32,984 nucleotides of DNA from a bacterium (lineage in GTDB: Bacteria; Margulisbacteria; Marinamargulisbacteria; SXXA01; JAHFDB01): the NCBI GenBank assembly GCA_023249195.1, contig JAHFDB010000014.1, positions 1 through 32,984 of the forward strand. Direction: 5' to 3'. Of this stretch, positions 8,491 to 16,036 are shown piece by piece (position 1 is the stretch's first letter; each line of letters starts with the position of its first letter). The translations under genes were made by a program, and so were the position numbers. Below the pieces are notes generated by a model that was not told the origin of the DNA, ran no database searches, and worked only from the letters and a program-made list of their open reading frames with translations.

Positions 8491-8760
8491 ATGAGTAAAG
8501 ACAATCCCTTTTATTTGGAATATATTCCTCAAAGCGAGTACCGTCGTATTCAGTCTAAAGAGGGGCATGCGAGAGAAGTTATGGATATTGGCGTGTCGCA
8601 TCTGCACATTCAAGATCCGGTTTTAATGCAAGAAGTCAAAGACAAGATATTGCTAGAAACAGAAACGTTGCTTAGGGCCATTTTACCCGAAGAAACCAGT
8701 CAAAAAGTGATGGAGGGGGCTCATCTCCAAAGCCTTTTAGCAGCGCTGGGAGTGGCATGA
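8491..8760 (+). CDS. Small unknown protein between flhA and the sigma-28 gene
   Basis: An 89-residue, soluble, acidic protein that I do not recognise. It starts six bases after flhA with an upstream AGGA-type site and ends in an ATGA overlap with the sigma-factor gene (8757-8760), so it is a genuine operon member. It has no signal peptide or membrane helix; the C-terminal half (from about residue 45) looks helical and amphipathic. In other bacteria this slot holds flhF/flhG or small flagellar regulators, and the size would also suit an export chaperone or an anti-sigma-type protein. No anti-sigma FlgM motif is evident, so I leave the function open. Confidence 0.7.
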   Translation: MSKDNPFYLEYIPQSEYRRIQSKEGHAREVMDIGVSHLHIQDPVLMQEVKDKILLETETLLRAILPEETSQKVMEGAHLQSLLAALGVA

Positions 8761-9355
8761 CCGTTTTAACTGCACAGGATATTTGGTTAACAATTTCAGA
8801 AAAAGTTCTCAACAATATCAAGGTTTTTGTTTTGCAAAACCATGTCGACAAAGTGCTAGAACATTTTCACACCCGGGTAGACTATATTGTGAGAAGGTAT
8901 GCCCGTTTCCTACCCACCTATGTTGCGCAAAGTGAAGTAGATGATCTTAAAACCATTGCGCAGCTTGAGCTTCTTGAGACGCTTAAAGTTTGGGATCAAA
9001 CCAAGTCGTTGGAAATGTGGCCTCTTGCTCAGGCACGTATTATTGGAGCGATGAAGGACCATATTCGATATATTACAAAGTCAGATCCTTCCCGATTTTA
9101 TGATTGGATTACTGATGCGGCCTATGTCTATATGGCGACCAATGACCGCGCTGATTTGAACATACTATTGAAACAGGGGTGCAGTTGAATCAGGCGATGC
9201 AAGTGCTTTCAGAACGTGAAAAACTTGTGGTGATTTCTCATGCGAAAGATGACCTTACTTTTAAAGAAATTGGGGACAAAATCAATGTATCTGAGTCGCA
9301 AATTTCTAGAATCTACAAAAAAGCCCTCGAAAAAATTAGAAAGACGGTGGATTGA
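8757..9355 (+). pseudogene. fliA: Sigma-28-like (FliA/WhiG family) sigma factor, split by a single frameshift
   Basis: Frame one runs 8757-9188 (143 residues) and contains sigma region 2: VDYIVRRYARFLP and the core/-10 region up to ARIIGAMKDHIRYI. Region 4 lies in another frame ending at 9355: LNQAMQVLSEREKLVV, then the helix-turn-helix LTFKEIGDKINVSESQISRI. A -1 step in the short T run at 9155-9157 joins them, giving RADFEHTIETGVQLNQAM and one continuous protein of about 199 residues. Before that point the second frame has a stop at 9152-9154, so the shift must occur within 9152-9188. Region 3 looks short compared with E. coli FliA (~240 residues). It is the last gene of the flagellar operon, where FliA genes often occur. 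The break could be a sequencing error, a real mutation, or programmed frameshifting. Confidence 0.8.
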
Positions 9356-9387
9356 TATCTGAAAAAACATGCTAAAATAAGCGCCCT

Positions 9388-10041
9388 ATGGCAACTCCAC
9401 TTCTAATTGGCAGAGACCTTTATCTAGAGTTTTTTGTTCAGTGCATGCTGTCATTGATGATGGGGGGTCTGATTGGATATGAGCGTGAATTGCGCAGTAA
9501 GCCTGCTGGATTGAAAACCCATGTGTTAATTTGTTTGGGGTCTACAGCATTGACTTTTATGTCTGTTCAGATGTCTTTTAACGGAGATCCTGGGCGTATT
9601 GCAGCGCAGGTTGTGTCGGGAATTGGGTTTATTGGTGCAGGGACGATTTTGCATGCCAACCGAGCTGTTCAGGGCCTCACTACGGCTGCAAGTTTGTGGG
9701 TGGTGGCGGCGATTGGAATGTTGATTGGGGCGGGCCTTGTTGTGCCGGCTTGGGTGATGACGGCAGTGGCCTTTGTTTTTTTGATTTTGTCTCGCTTGAT
9801 TACCCCCAATAAATATGGAATGAATCACTATGCGTTGTCTATTGAAATTTGTGCGGTTCAGGCCTTGTCTAAAGTAGAGGCGATGATTCACACTTTTGAT
9901 CTTGTTATAGAGTCTAAATTACTTAAACGAGAAGAAACTATTTATTTGAGTTTGAGCTATTCTGCCACGCCTTTGACCCAACATTTGTTTCTAAAACGGC
10001 TATTTAGCCTTCCTGGCGTTGGGGAGATCTTAAAAAGTTGA
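9388..10041 (+). CDS. MgtC/SapB-family inner membrane protein
   Basis: A 217-residue membrane protein. The first ~140 residues form the MgtC/SapB domain with the signatures GGLIGYERELRSKPAGLKTH and VVSGIGFIGAGTILH followed by VQGLTTAASLWVVAAIGM. A small cytoplasmic C-terminal domain of ~75 residues resembles the ACT-like tail of MgtC proteins. In Salmonella and other bacteria, MgtC affects growth at low magnesium and inhibits the ATP synthase; many homologues have unknown roles. The ATG at 9388 lacks a clear Shine-Dalgarno sequence; a -10-like TAAAAT (9373-9378) ends nine bases before it. The stop overlaps the TTG start of pdxA, so the pair is coupled even though the functions are unrelated. 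Confidence 0.9.
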   Translation: MATPLLIGRDLYLEFFVQCMLSLMMGGLIGYERELRSKPAGLKTHVLICLGSTALTFMSVQMSFNGDPGRIAAQVVSGIGFIGAGTILHANRAVQGLTTAASLWVVAAIGMLIGAGLVVPAWVMTAVAFVFLILSRLITPNKYGMNHYALSIEICAVQALSKVEAMIHTFDLVIESKLLKREETIYLSLSYSATPLTQHLFLKRLFSLPGVGEILKS

Positions 10042-10985
10042 GCCCTTCTCGCATTGGCATTACCTTGGGTGACCCTGGGGGTATAGGCCCTGAGGTGGTC
10101 TTTAAAGGCCTTCGAATGCTTTCTGAATACAAAGCCATTGACCCTGTTTTGTTTGGTCCTGAAACACTGTTTAAACACCCTTATATCCAACATTTGGCAC
10201 AAGGACTTTCCTATGAGATCTGTTGTGTTGAGGATAGCGGATCGCACCCACTTGTGATAGGCAAGCCCGATTCCCAAAATGGACGCATGGCTCTTCGGTC
10301 TATTCAACAAGCGGTCGATGCGATACATCGTGGTGATATTTCTGCACTTGTGACGGCCCCAATTTGTAAAGAATCGCTTTTTTTAGCAGGGTCTCCGTGG
10401 ACAGATCACACCACGCTTTTGGCGCACCTGACGGGTTCACAACAGGTGAGTATGGGGTTTGATACTCCCCGTTTAAAAACAGTTTTACTTACTGTGCATG
10501 TTCCTTATCTCGAGGTTCCTGGTTTGATTACTTTGGAAAGATGCCGCATTGCTGCTCGACATGCGCTTTATCTTGCTGGTTTAAATGGCATCCAACGGCC
10601 CCGCATTGCCATTCCTGGCTTAAATCCGCATGCCGGAGAGTCAGGGTTGTTTGGCACCTTTGAAGAGGCCATTTTGAAACCTATTTTGGCGCAACTTTTA
10701 AAAGAAAACATTCCAATAGAAGGCCCTTTTCCCGCCGACACCCTCTACTTTCGAGCCTCGCAAGGTGAATTTGATGTGGTGTTGTCTTTGTTCCATGACC
10801 AAGGGCTTATTCCCATAAAATTGTTAGGATTTCACGAGGCGGTTAATGTGACATTGGGATTGCCTTTTATACGTACTTCACCCGACCACGGAACCGCTTT
10901 TGATATTGCCTATCAAGACAAGGCCGATCCACGATCGTGTACCCAAGCGTTACAAAAAGCGATGGAATGGAGTGAAATTTTCTGA
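10038..10985 (+). CDS. pdxA: 4-hydroxythreonine-4-phosphate dehydrogenase PdxA
   Basis: PdxA oxidises 4-phosphohydroxy-L-threonine in the DXP-dependent pyridoxal phosphate pathway and is a metal- and NAD-dependent cytosolic dimer. The 315-residue length fits. Family motifs in order: RIGITLGDPGGIGPEV at the N terminus, the substrate-binding TAPICKESL and DHTTLLAHLTG, GLNPHAGESGLFG, the metal-site segment FHDQGLIPIK, and VNVTLGLPFIRTSPDHGTA near the C terminus. The start is TTG at 10038, overlapping the mgtC-like stop (TTGA), with a GGGGAG site 11 bases upstream. Its partner pdxJ is not in the window. Confidence 0.96.
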   Translation: MSPSRIGITLGDPGGIGPEVVFKGLRMLSEYKAIDPVLFGPETLFKHPYIQHLAQGLSYEICCVEDSGSHPLVIGKPDSQNGRMALRSIQQAVDAIHRGDISALVTAPICKESLFLAGSPWTDHTTLLAHLTGSQQVSMGFDTPRLKTVLLTVHVPYLEVPGLITLERCRIAARHALYLAGLNGIQRPRIAIPGLNPHAGESGLFGTFEEAILKPILAQLLKENIPIEGPFPADTLYFRASQGEFDVVLSLFHDQGLIPIKLLGFHEAVNVTLGLPFIRTSPDHGTAFDIAYQDKADPRSCTQALQKAMEWSEIF

Positions 10986-10998
10986 CTCTATTTTTCGA

Positions 10999-11019
10999 TA
11001 AGATACTGGGAGTATCTTA
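10999..11019. terminator. Perfect hairpin after pdxA (possible terminator)
   Basis: TAAGATACT and AGTATCTTA form a perfect nine-base-pair stem around a GGG loop, 14 bases past the pdxA stop. There is no U-run after it on the plus strand, so it may be a Rho-assisted terminator, an mRNA-stability hairpin, or a protein-binding site. Confidence 0.4.
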
Positions 11020-11114
11020 GAATTCAATCGGCCTATAAACCATAATTTTATAGCCATTGCATATCTGATTACGGCTTTAAAAAAAGGGACTCTTTTTAAA
11101 GAAAGGTGCTTTTT

Positions 11115-12419
11115 ATGAAAAAGTATGTCGCGCTTCAGAGTGCTGCAATGGATTTCACTCAAGGTCTTGCTTTTGAGACTTTTGGGTTAATTTTGAATAT
11201 GAGTACGAGGTGTTATGAGCTAAGGGATCTGGATGCACTGAATAGGTGTTTTATGGCTTTAAAGCAGCTTCCGTTCTCAGAACGGATTGAGCATATGACG
11301 GATCTGTACCAAGAGATACATACTCTATTAAGCGATGATTCTATTTCTATTGAATTAAGGCATAGTTTGGGTGTTTTTCCTTCCGAGTTTGTTCAGGGAA
11401 TTAATCAATGCGGGTTATTAAAACTGGGAAGACGTGTTTTGGACCCCTTAGGGAATACTGTGTTTGAAGTAGATACTGACTCTGGGGTGTGGCAAATGAC
11501 ACATCGTAAAGAAGGCAGAACAGCTGTTAAGCCAAAAGGGAAGACCGTAAGCTTAGGAGACGGTTCTGTTGGATATGTTAAAGTTGTTTTCTGTGGTTCA
11601 GACCAAGAAGAAATGGCATGTAAAAAAACATCGATAGATCCTTCTCGGAAAAATCATTTTACAGGTAGAGACATGGATCGCGTTACAATGTCAGATGTTT
11701 TGCACGAAATAGCCCTTTTTTCTACAATGACTCCCCATCGCGACCTTGTCGGTTCTAGGGATACCTTTTTGGCGGTTAATAAAAGAAATTCCACGACAGT
11801 CTATGCCCCCATGAGGAAGCTTGAGGGAGGCAGGGATGGGGGAGAATTGTTTGCACGGATTTATGAAGGAGATCTTTGGTTTGACAAACCTTTCAATGAA
11901 AAAGTTAAAGTGGCAGAAGCTTTTTTGCGCACGGCTAGCCTGCTTGAAGCACAAGGGGTTCGTTTGTGTGATATCAAAGCTGAAAACTTATTTCTTGACT
12001 ACGATAAAGGTTGGCCACATGTTATTTTTATAGATTGGGGACATGCAGACTCGGATCTATTGCCACTTACACACCATAGAGGAACTCTTTCGAGCATGCC
12101 TCCCGAGATGCTCTTGTTGCAAGCTCCTCATTCACAAGCAAGTGAGCGATGGGCCATGTTGATGGTGTTGATAGAAATTTTATCAGGGAATCATCCTTTG
12201 GGGATTGAACATCAAGATGTCCAACCCAACCTAAAGGCTTTTTATGAGAGGCCTAAAGATTCACATGTGTATTTAGACTTGGCATTGAATGATATTTCCG
12301 CTCAAATGGGGAATGATCGATTGGCAACGCAGTTAAAAAAATGGGTATTAAATCGTGACCCAGAAAAGCGACCTTCTCCGGATGAGATGCTTAGGTTTAT
12401 TGCAAGCCTTGGATTGTGA
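11115..12419 (+). CDS. Stand-alone eukaryotic-type Ser/Thr protein kinase
   Basis: A 434-residue protein starting at ATG 11115, eight bases after GAAAGG. An in-frame GTG at 11106 falls inside that site and is less likely. Residues ~1-135 are an unrecognised helical region; the kinase domain occupies ~150-430. Kinase landmarks are the VAIK-type lysine K170 in MACKK, a helix-C candidate Glu in VLHEIALF, the catalytic loop CDIKAEN with D286, K288 and N291, the metal-binding DWG at D307, and PPEML in the activation segment (APE-like). The usual HRD is replaced by LCD, so the arginine that reads activation-loop phosphorylation is absent. There is no transmembrane helix and no PASTA repeat. It has no co-operonic partner; its 3' end overlaps trpC on the other strand by 23 bases. 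The substrate is unknown. Confidence 0.82.
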   Translation: MKKYVALQSAAMDFTQGLAFETFGLILNMSTRCYELRDLDALNRCFMALKQLPFSERIEHMTDLYQEIHTLLSDDSISIELRHSLGVFPSEFVQGINQCGLLKLGRRVLDPLGNTVFEVDTDSGVWQMTHRKEGRTAVKPKGKTVSLGDGSVGYVKVVFCGSDQEEMACKKTSIDPSRKNHFTGRDMDRVTMSDVLHEIALFSTMTPHRDLVGSRDTFLAVNKRNSTTVYAPMRKLEGGRDGGELFARIYEGDLWFDKPFNEKVKVAEAFLRTASLLEAQGVRLCDIKAENLFLDYDKGWPHVIFIDWGHADSDLLPLTHHRGTLSSMPPEMLLLQAPHSQASERWAMLMVLIEILSGNHPLGIEHQDVQPNLKAFYERPKDSHVYLDLALNDISAQMGNDRLATQLKKWVLNRDPEKRPSPDEMLRFIASLGL

Positions 12420-13194
12420 CAGTAAGGGTGGGGTTTTTGGCTAAGCCTTCTCCGATTAACACGGCATTTACAAGAGAATAGAGGGGGGCTAAATCTGGGT
12501 GGGTGGCATAGCCACTTTCTGCTACCAAAATTTTTGATGGGGCTATTTTTCTGATGTCTTTTGCAAGGGTCAGTGTTGTGTTTAAATTAACCTCAAACGT
12601 GTGTAAATTGCGGTTGTTGATGCCGATGGCAAAACGGCCTTCTAGGGTAAGCGCAATCGCCATTTCTTCGGAATTGTGAATTTCTACGAGCACATCTAGG
12701 CCTAGTTGGTTGGCAAGGGTGAGCAGTTCTTGTGCGTGGATAGGGGATAAAATGGCTAAAATGAGCAGCATCGCATCCGCTTGCATGTCTGCGGTTTCGT
12801 AGACTTGGATGGGGTCTAGAATGAAATCTTTTCTAAGCAGGGGAAGTGTGGTGTGTTGTTTGATCTGCTTGAGATAGTCAGGCGAGCCTAGAAAAAAATG
12901 GGTTTCAGTTAATACCGATAAACACGAAGCCCCTTGTTTTTCAAAATCTAAGGCAATGTTTAGGGGGTTAAAATCTGTGCGAATGAGACCCTTGGAGGGT
13001 GAGGCTTTTTTGACCTCGGCAATGAGGTGGAGTTTTTTTGGGGTGGCAAGTGCACTTAAAAAACAAGACTTTCTTGGGGGCTGTTTGGATACGCTGTCGG
13101 ATAAAGCTTGAAGCCCGATTGTGGCATAGAGGTGATGAATGTCGGTTTGTTTTTGATCTAGAATGCGAACCAAATGGGGTGAGGTTGCTGCCAT
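12397..13194 (-). CDS. trpC: Indole-3-glycerol phosphate synthase TrpC
   Basis: TrpC closes the indole ring in tryptophan synthesis. The 265-residue TIM-barrel enzyme begins at ATG 13194-13192, four bases after the cysE stop; the longer open frame upstream overlaps cysE and is not part of the family. Motifs in order: LIAEVKKASPSKGLIR, VLTETHFFLGSPDYL, LLRKDFILDPIQVYE, GLDVLVEIHNSEE, IGINNRNLHTFEV, VAESGY and VLIGEGL. These hold the catalytic lysines and glutamates known for the family. It stands apart from other trp genes here and appears co-transcribed with cysE. Its 3' end overlaps the convergent kinase gene by 23 bases. Confidence 0.95.
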   Translation of the reverse strand: MAATSPHLVRILDQKQTDIHHLYATIGLQALSDSVSKQPPRKSCFLSALATPKKLHLIAEVKKASPSKGLIRTDFNPLNIALDFEKQGASCLSVLTETHFFLGSPDYLKQIKQHTTLPLLRKDFILDPIQVYETADMQADAMLLILAILSPIHAQELLTLANQLGLDVLVEIHNSEEMAIALTLEGRFAIGINNRNLHTFEVNLNTTLTLAKDIRKIAPSKILVAESGYATHPDLAPLYSLVNAVLIGEGLAKNPTLTVTIQGLQ

Positions 13195-13198
13195 TGTA

Positions 13199-14086
13199 CT
13201 AGATGCCGGATCCGTCAAAGGCACCAGATTGAATGGAATCGGTTTTGAAAACCTGGTGTTGATCTGCGGATAAATAGACTTTCGAGTGAGGGGGTATAGA
13301 TGACGTGATCCAGACATTGCCACCAATAATGCTGTTTTTTCCAATGACCGTGTTCCCCCCTAAAATAGTGGTGCCAGAATAAACGGTGACAGTGTCTTCG
13401 AGGGTAGGGTGACGTTTTCCCTGTACATTTTTGTTTGGGACACTCAAAGCGCCTAGTGTGACCCCTTGGTACAGCTTCACATTTTTCCCTATAACTGCGG
13501 TTTCTCCAATCACAATACCTGTTCCGTGGTCGATGCAAAACCGAGGTCCAATGGTTGCTCCGGGGTGGATATCGATGCCTGTTTCTCCGTGCACAATTTC
13601 TGACATTAATCGCGGAATTAAGGGAACCTTGTGTTGATAAAAAAAATGGGCAATGCGGTGTACCGTAATGCCTAAAAAGCCAGGATAGGCCAAAATGATT
13701 TCATCTTCACTTTGGGCAGCGGGGTCCCCTTCGTAATGGGCTGCGGCGTCCTCTTGTAGTTGGGCGCGAAGCGTGGGAATGTAGTCGAGAAATTTGTGTG
13801 TGATAGCCGAGGCTTTTTCGGTACTGTTTCCACCTTGCCATCGAAAGCTTTTAGAAAGCTCGCATGTTAAGGCGTTTGCCCAATCGGTGACTTTTTGGGT
13901 GATCACTGCTTGGCGGTTTTGGGGGGTGATACGGATGGGCTCAAAATAACCTGGAAATAAGATCTCTTTGAGTTGAATAATGAGAATGCGCACCCCTTTT
14001 CGGGATGGAATGGTATCGCCTTGAGCAGGGTTGACCCCTCCGAGTTTGTCATAGGAAGCGATGATGGCATGAATAGCGTTGTCCAT
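13199..14086 (-). CDS. cysE: Serine O-acetyltransferase
   Basis: This enzyme acetylates serine in the first step of cysteine synthesis. The 295-residue product has an alpha-helical N-terminal domain of ~170 residues and a C-terminal left-handed beta-helix of hexapeptide repeats. Family motifs: GETGIDIHPGATIG, IDHGTGIVIGETAVIG, LYQGVTLGALS, GKRHPTLED and ILGGNTVIG, with the His and Asp of the active site in DIHPGA and IDHGTG. The long N-terminal part is like the EpsC/plant-like form rather than the shorter B. subtilis enzyme. ATG at 14086 has no clear Shine-Dalgarno; TACAAT, preceded by TGC (an extended -10 look), lies 10 bases upstream. trpC follows after four bases. Confidence 0.93.
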   Translation of the reverse strand: MDNAIHAIIASYDKLGGVNPAQGDTIPSRKGVRILIIQLKEILFPGYFEPIRITPQNRQAVITQKVTDWANALTCELSKSFRWQGGNSTEKASAITHKFLDYIPTLRAQLQEDAAAHYEGDPAAQSEDEIILAYPGFLGITVHRIAHFFYQHKVPLIPRLMSEIVHGETGIDIHPGATIGPRFCIDHGTGIVIGETAVIGKNVKLYQGVTLGALSVPNKNVQGKRHPTLEDTVTVYSGTTILGGNTVIGKNSIIGGNVWITSSIPPHSKVYLSADQHQVFKTDSIQSGAFDGSGI

Positions 14087-14105
14087 TAGAGCTTGAATTG
14101 TAGCA

Positions 14106-14133
14106 TTGAGACCTCTGTTTGCAGAAGTCTCAA
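14106..14133. promoter_or_regulatory. Inverted repeat in the cysE-fadD divergent gap
   Basis: TTGAGAC and GTCTCAA, then TCTG and CAGA, form an 11-pair stem with one C/A mismatch around a four-base loop. It lies between the divergent cysE and acyl-CoA synthetase genes, about 20 bases upstream of the cysE start and just behind its -10-like box. It could be an operator for either gene or a hairpin. No further evidence. Confidence 0.3.
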
Positions 14134-14193
14134 GTGTGAGTGGTTTTTACTGTTTTGTCAGTAATGGTCCGTGTGTTTGACTTTGAATTTATG

Positions 14194-14211
14194 ATAGAAT
14201 GGACATTCTAT
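14194..14211 (+). promoter_or_regulatory. Perfect palindrome overlapping the acyl-CoA synthetase start codon
   Basis: ATAGAATG-GA-CATTCTAT is an 18-base sequence whose two 8-base arms are exact reverse complements. The ATG of the acyl-CoA synthetase gene (14210-14212) begins inside the right arm, and a -10-like TAGAAT lies in the left arm. This is a good candidate operator for a dimeric repressor controlling the whole beta-oxidation operon, for instance a TetR- or GntR-type fatty acid regulator. It does not match the E. coli FadR consensus as I remember it. No regulator gene is adjacent. Confidence 0.4.
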
Positions 14212-16036
14212 GGCTTTCTTCTCAAACCTTTTTAGCATTTTGGCCAGAAATCGTGAGATTCAGCCTCAAAAACCGACCCTGTATACGAAGGTCAGAGGTG
14301 CCTATTCGCCTATTACAACCCAGCAGTTTTATGATAAGGTCAGGCAATTTGCCTTGGGACTTTCAGGGCTAGGTGTTCAAATGGGTGATTCCGTGGCTAT
14401 TTTGTCAGGAAATCGACCTGAATGGGCCTATGCTGATTTCGCGGCCTTGTCTTTAGGGGCCTTAAATGTGCCTATTTACCCCACGCTTTCGGCTGTTGAA
14501 ATCGCCTATATTTTGACTGATTCTAAGGCGAAAATTGTGGTGTTAGAAACCCGGTCTCATCTGGATAGTGTGCTGAGTATTCGGGCAAAGTGTGTGCATT
14601 TAACCCATATCGTGGTGATGACTGAAGTCATGACACCCGAGGAAAAGCAGAATTCTGACTATCTTTCCTTTTACACTGTTATCGAACAAGGCGCGGCATC
14701 GACAGACCTTCAGGTTCAAGAATGGGAGTCAAAGGCGAAGGGCATTGCTTCCTCGCAGGATGCCACGATCGTGTATACCTCAGGTACAACGGGGAACCCG
14801 AAAGGGGTTGTGCTGACGCATCATAATATTTTAACCAATGTGAAAGATATTTTAGAAATCACCCCGTTGTCTGGGCAGGATGTCGTGTTGTCATTTTTGC
14901 CTTTGTGTCATGTGTTTGAGCGTACGGTCGGATATTACACCCTTTTGGCGGTGGATGGGACGATTTATTATGCAGAGAACATGTCGACGGTGAGTCAAAA
15001 TATGATGGAAGCCAGACCCACTATTTTGGTCAGTGTTCCGAGGCTGTACGAGAAAATTCAGGCGAAGCTTTTAGATGATTTACACGGATTTAAAAAGAAT
15101 ATTTTTTATTGGAGCATTAAAATTGGGCAAAAGTATCACTCGGCGATTAAAACCGGGTATGTCTCGTTTTGGCTCAGTGCCCAGCGTCAGATTGCGGATC
15201 GATTGGTTTTTTCAAAAGTGCGTGCCAAAACCGGAGGCCGATTGCGGTTTTTTGTGTCGGGTGGGGCTCCTTTGGCCCGTGAATTGGCTCGTTTTTTTGA
15301 AAATATGGGATTTGTTATTTTGGAAGGGTATGGGTTAACAGAAAGTTCCCCTGTTATTGCGTGTAATCGTTTGGATGCTTATAAATTAGGAACCGTTGGG
15401 AAAGCCTTGCCCAGTGTAGAGATAAAATTGGCTGAAGATGGGGAATTGTTGGCCAAAGGGCCTTCGATGATGCTGGGTTATTTTCATCTTCCCGAGGCGA
15501 CTTCCGAGGTTTTAGACCCTGAAGGATGGTTGCATACCGGAGACATTGCCGAAATCGATTCAGAAGGCTTTGTCAAGATTATTGACCGTAAGAAAGAATT
15601 GATTGTGTTGTCGAATGGCAAAAAAGTGCCTCCTCAGATGATTGAAAAAAGGCTTATGATTAGCCCCTTTGTGTCACAGGTGGTGGTGATCGGGGAGGGA
15701 CGTAATTATTTGGTAGCCCTCATTGTGCCCAATATGGCTCGACTGAATAAATTTGTAGGGCGCAGGCATTTGCAGTATCACAGCCCAGAAGAACTATTGG
15801 CTCTTCCTCAGGTTCAGGCCTTGTATACAGGCATTACCTATCGAAAATTGCACCACTTTGCTAATTTTGAAAAGGTTAAGAAATTTAGGCTTTTAGCGCA
15901 GGAATTCTCTCCAGAATCAGGTGAATTGACCCCCACTTTAAAGCCCAGACGCAAGGTTATTTATAAGAAATTTGACCGTGAAATAGCCTCGATGTATGAA
16001 CAAAATGAACCTGAAACACGAAAGGAAAATCAATGA
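14210..16036 (+). CDS. Long-chain acyl-CoA synthetase (AMP-forming)
   Basis: Activates fatty acids to acyl-CoA via an acyl-adenylate, the entry step of beta-oxidation. The 608-residue protein belongs to the ANL superfamily, FAA1/long-chain type. Residues 190-199 are the phosphate-binding loop TSGTTGNPKG. Further motifs are FLPLCHVFER, the adenylate motif GYGLTESSP, LHTGDIAEID and the hinge motif IDRKKELIVLSNGKKV. The last contains the usual Lys/Asn-Gly-Lys pattern of this subfamily. There is no signal peptide; it is likely membrane-associated. It heads a plus-strand operon and overlaps the thiolase gene by ATGA (16033-16036). No Shine-Dalgarno precedes the ATG, which sits inside an 18-base palindrome. 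Confidence 0.93.
   Translation: MAFFSNLFSILARNREIQPQKPTLYTKVRGAYSPITTQQFYDKVRQFALGLSGLGVQMGDSVAILSGNRPEWAYADFAALSLGALNVPIYPTLSAVEIAYILTDSKAKIVVLETRSHLDSVLSIRAKCVHLTHIVVMTEVMTPEEKQNSDYLSFYTVIEQGAASTDLQVQEWESKAKGIASSQDATIVYTSGTTGNPKGVVLTHHNILTNVKDILEITPLSGQDVVLSFLPLCHVFERTVGYYTLLAVDGTIYYAENMSTVSQNMMEARPTILVSVPRLYEKIQAKLLDDLHGFKKNIFYWSIKIGQKYHSAIKTGYVSFWLSAQRQIADRLVFSKVRAKTGGRLRFFVSGGAPLARELARFFENMGFVILEGYGLTESSPVIACNRLDAYKLGTVGKALPSVEIKLAEDGELLAKGPSMMLGYFHLPEATSEVLDPEGWLHTGDIAEIDSEGFVKIIDRKKELIVLSNGKKVPPQMIEKRLMISPFVSQVVVIGEGRNYLVALIVPNMARLNKFVGRRHLQYHSPEELLALPQVQALYTGITYRKLHHFANFEKVKKFRLLAQEFSPESGELTPTLKPRRKVIYKKFDREIASMYEQNEPETRKENQ

Noticed and set aside
13195..13344. Upstream extension of the trpC frame
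   Set aside because: It lies inside cysE on the same strand and does not match the TrpC N terminus; ATG 13194 fits.
14106..14133. T-box or SAM riboswitch upstream of cysE
   Set aside because: Only one short hairpin is present, and the likely transcript start is too close to the ATG for a riboswitch leader.
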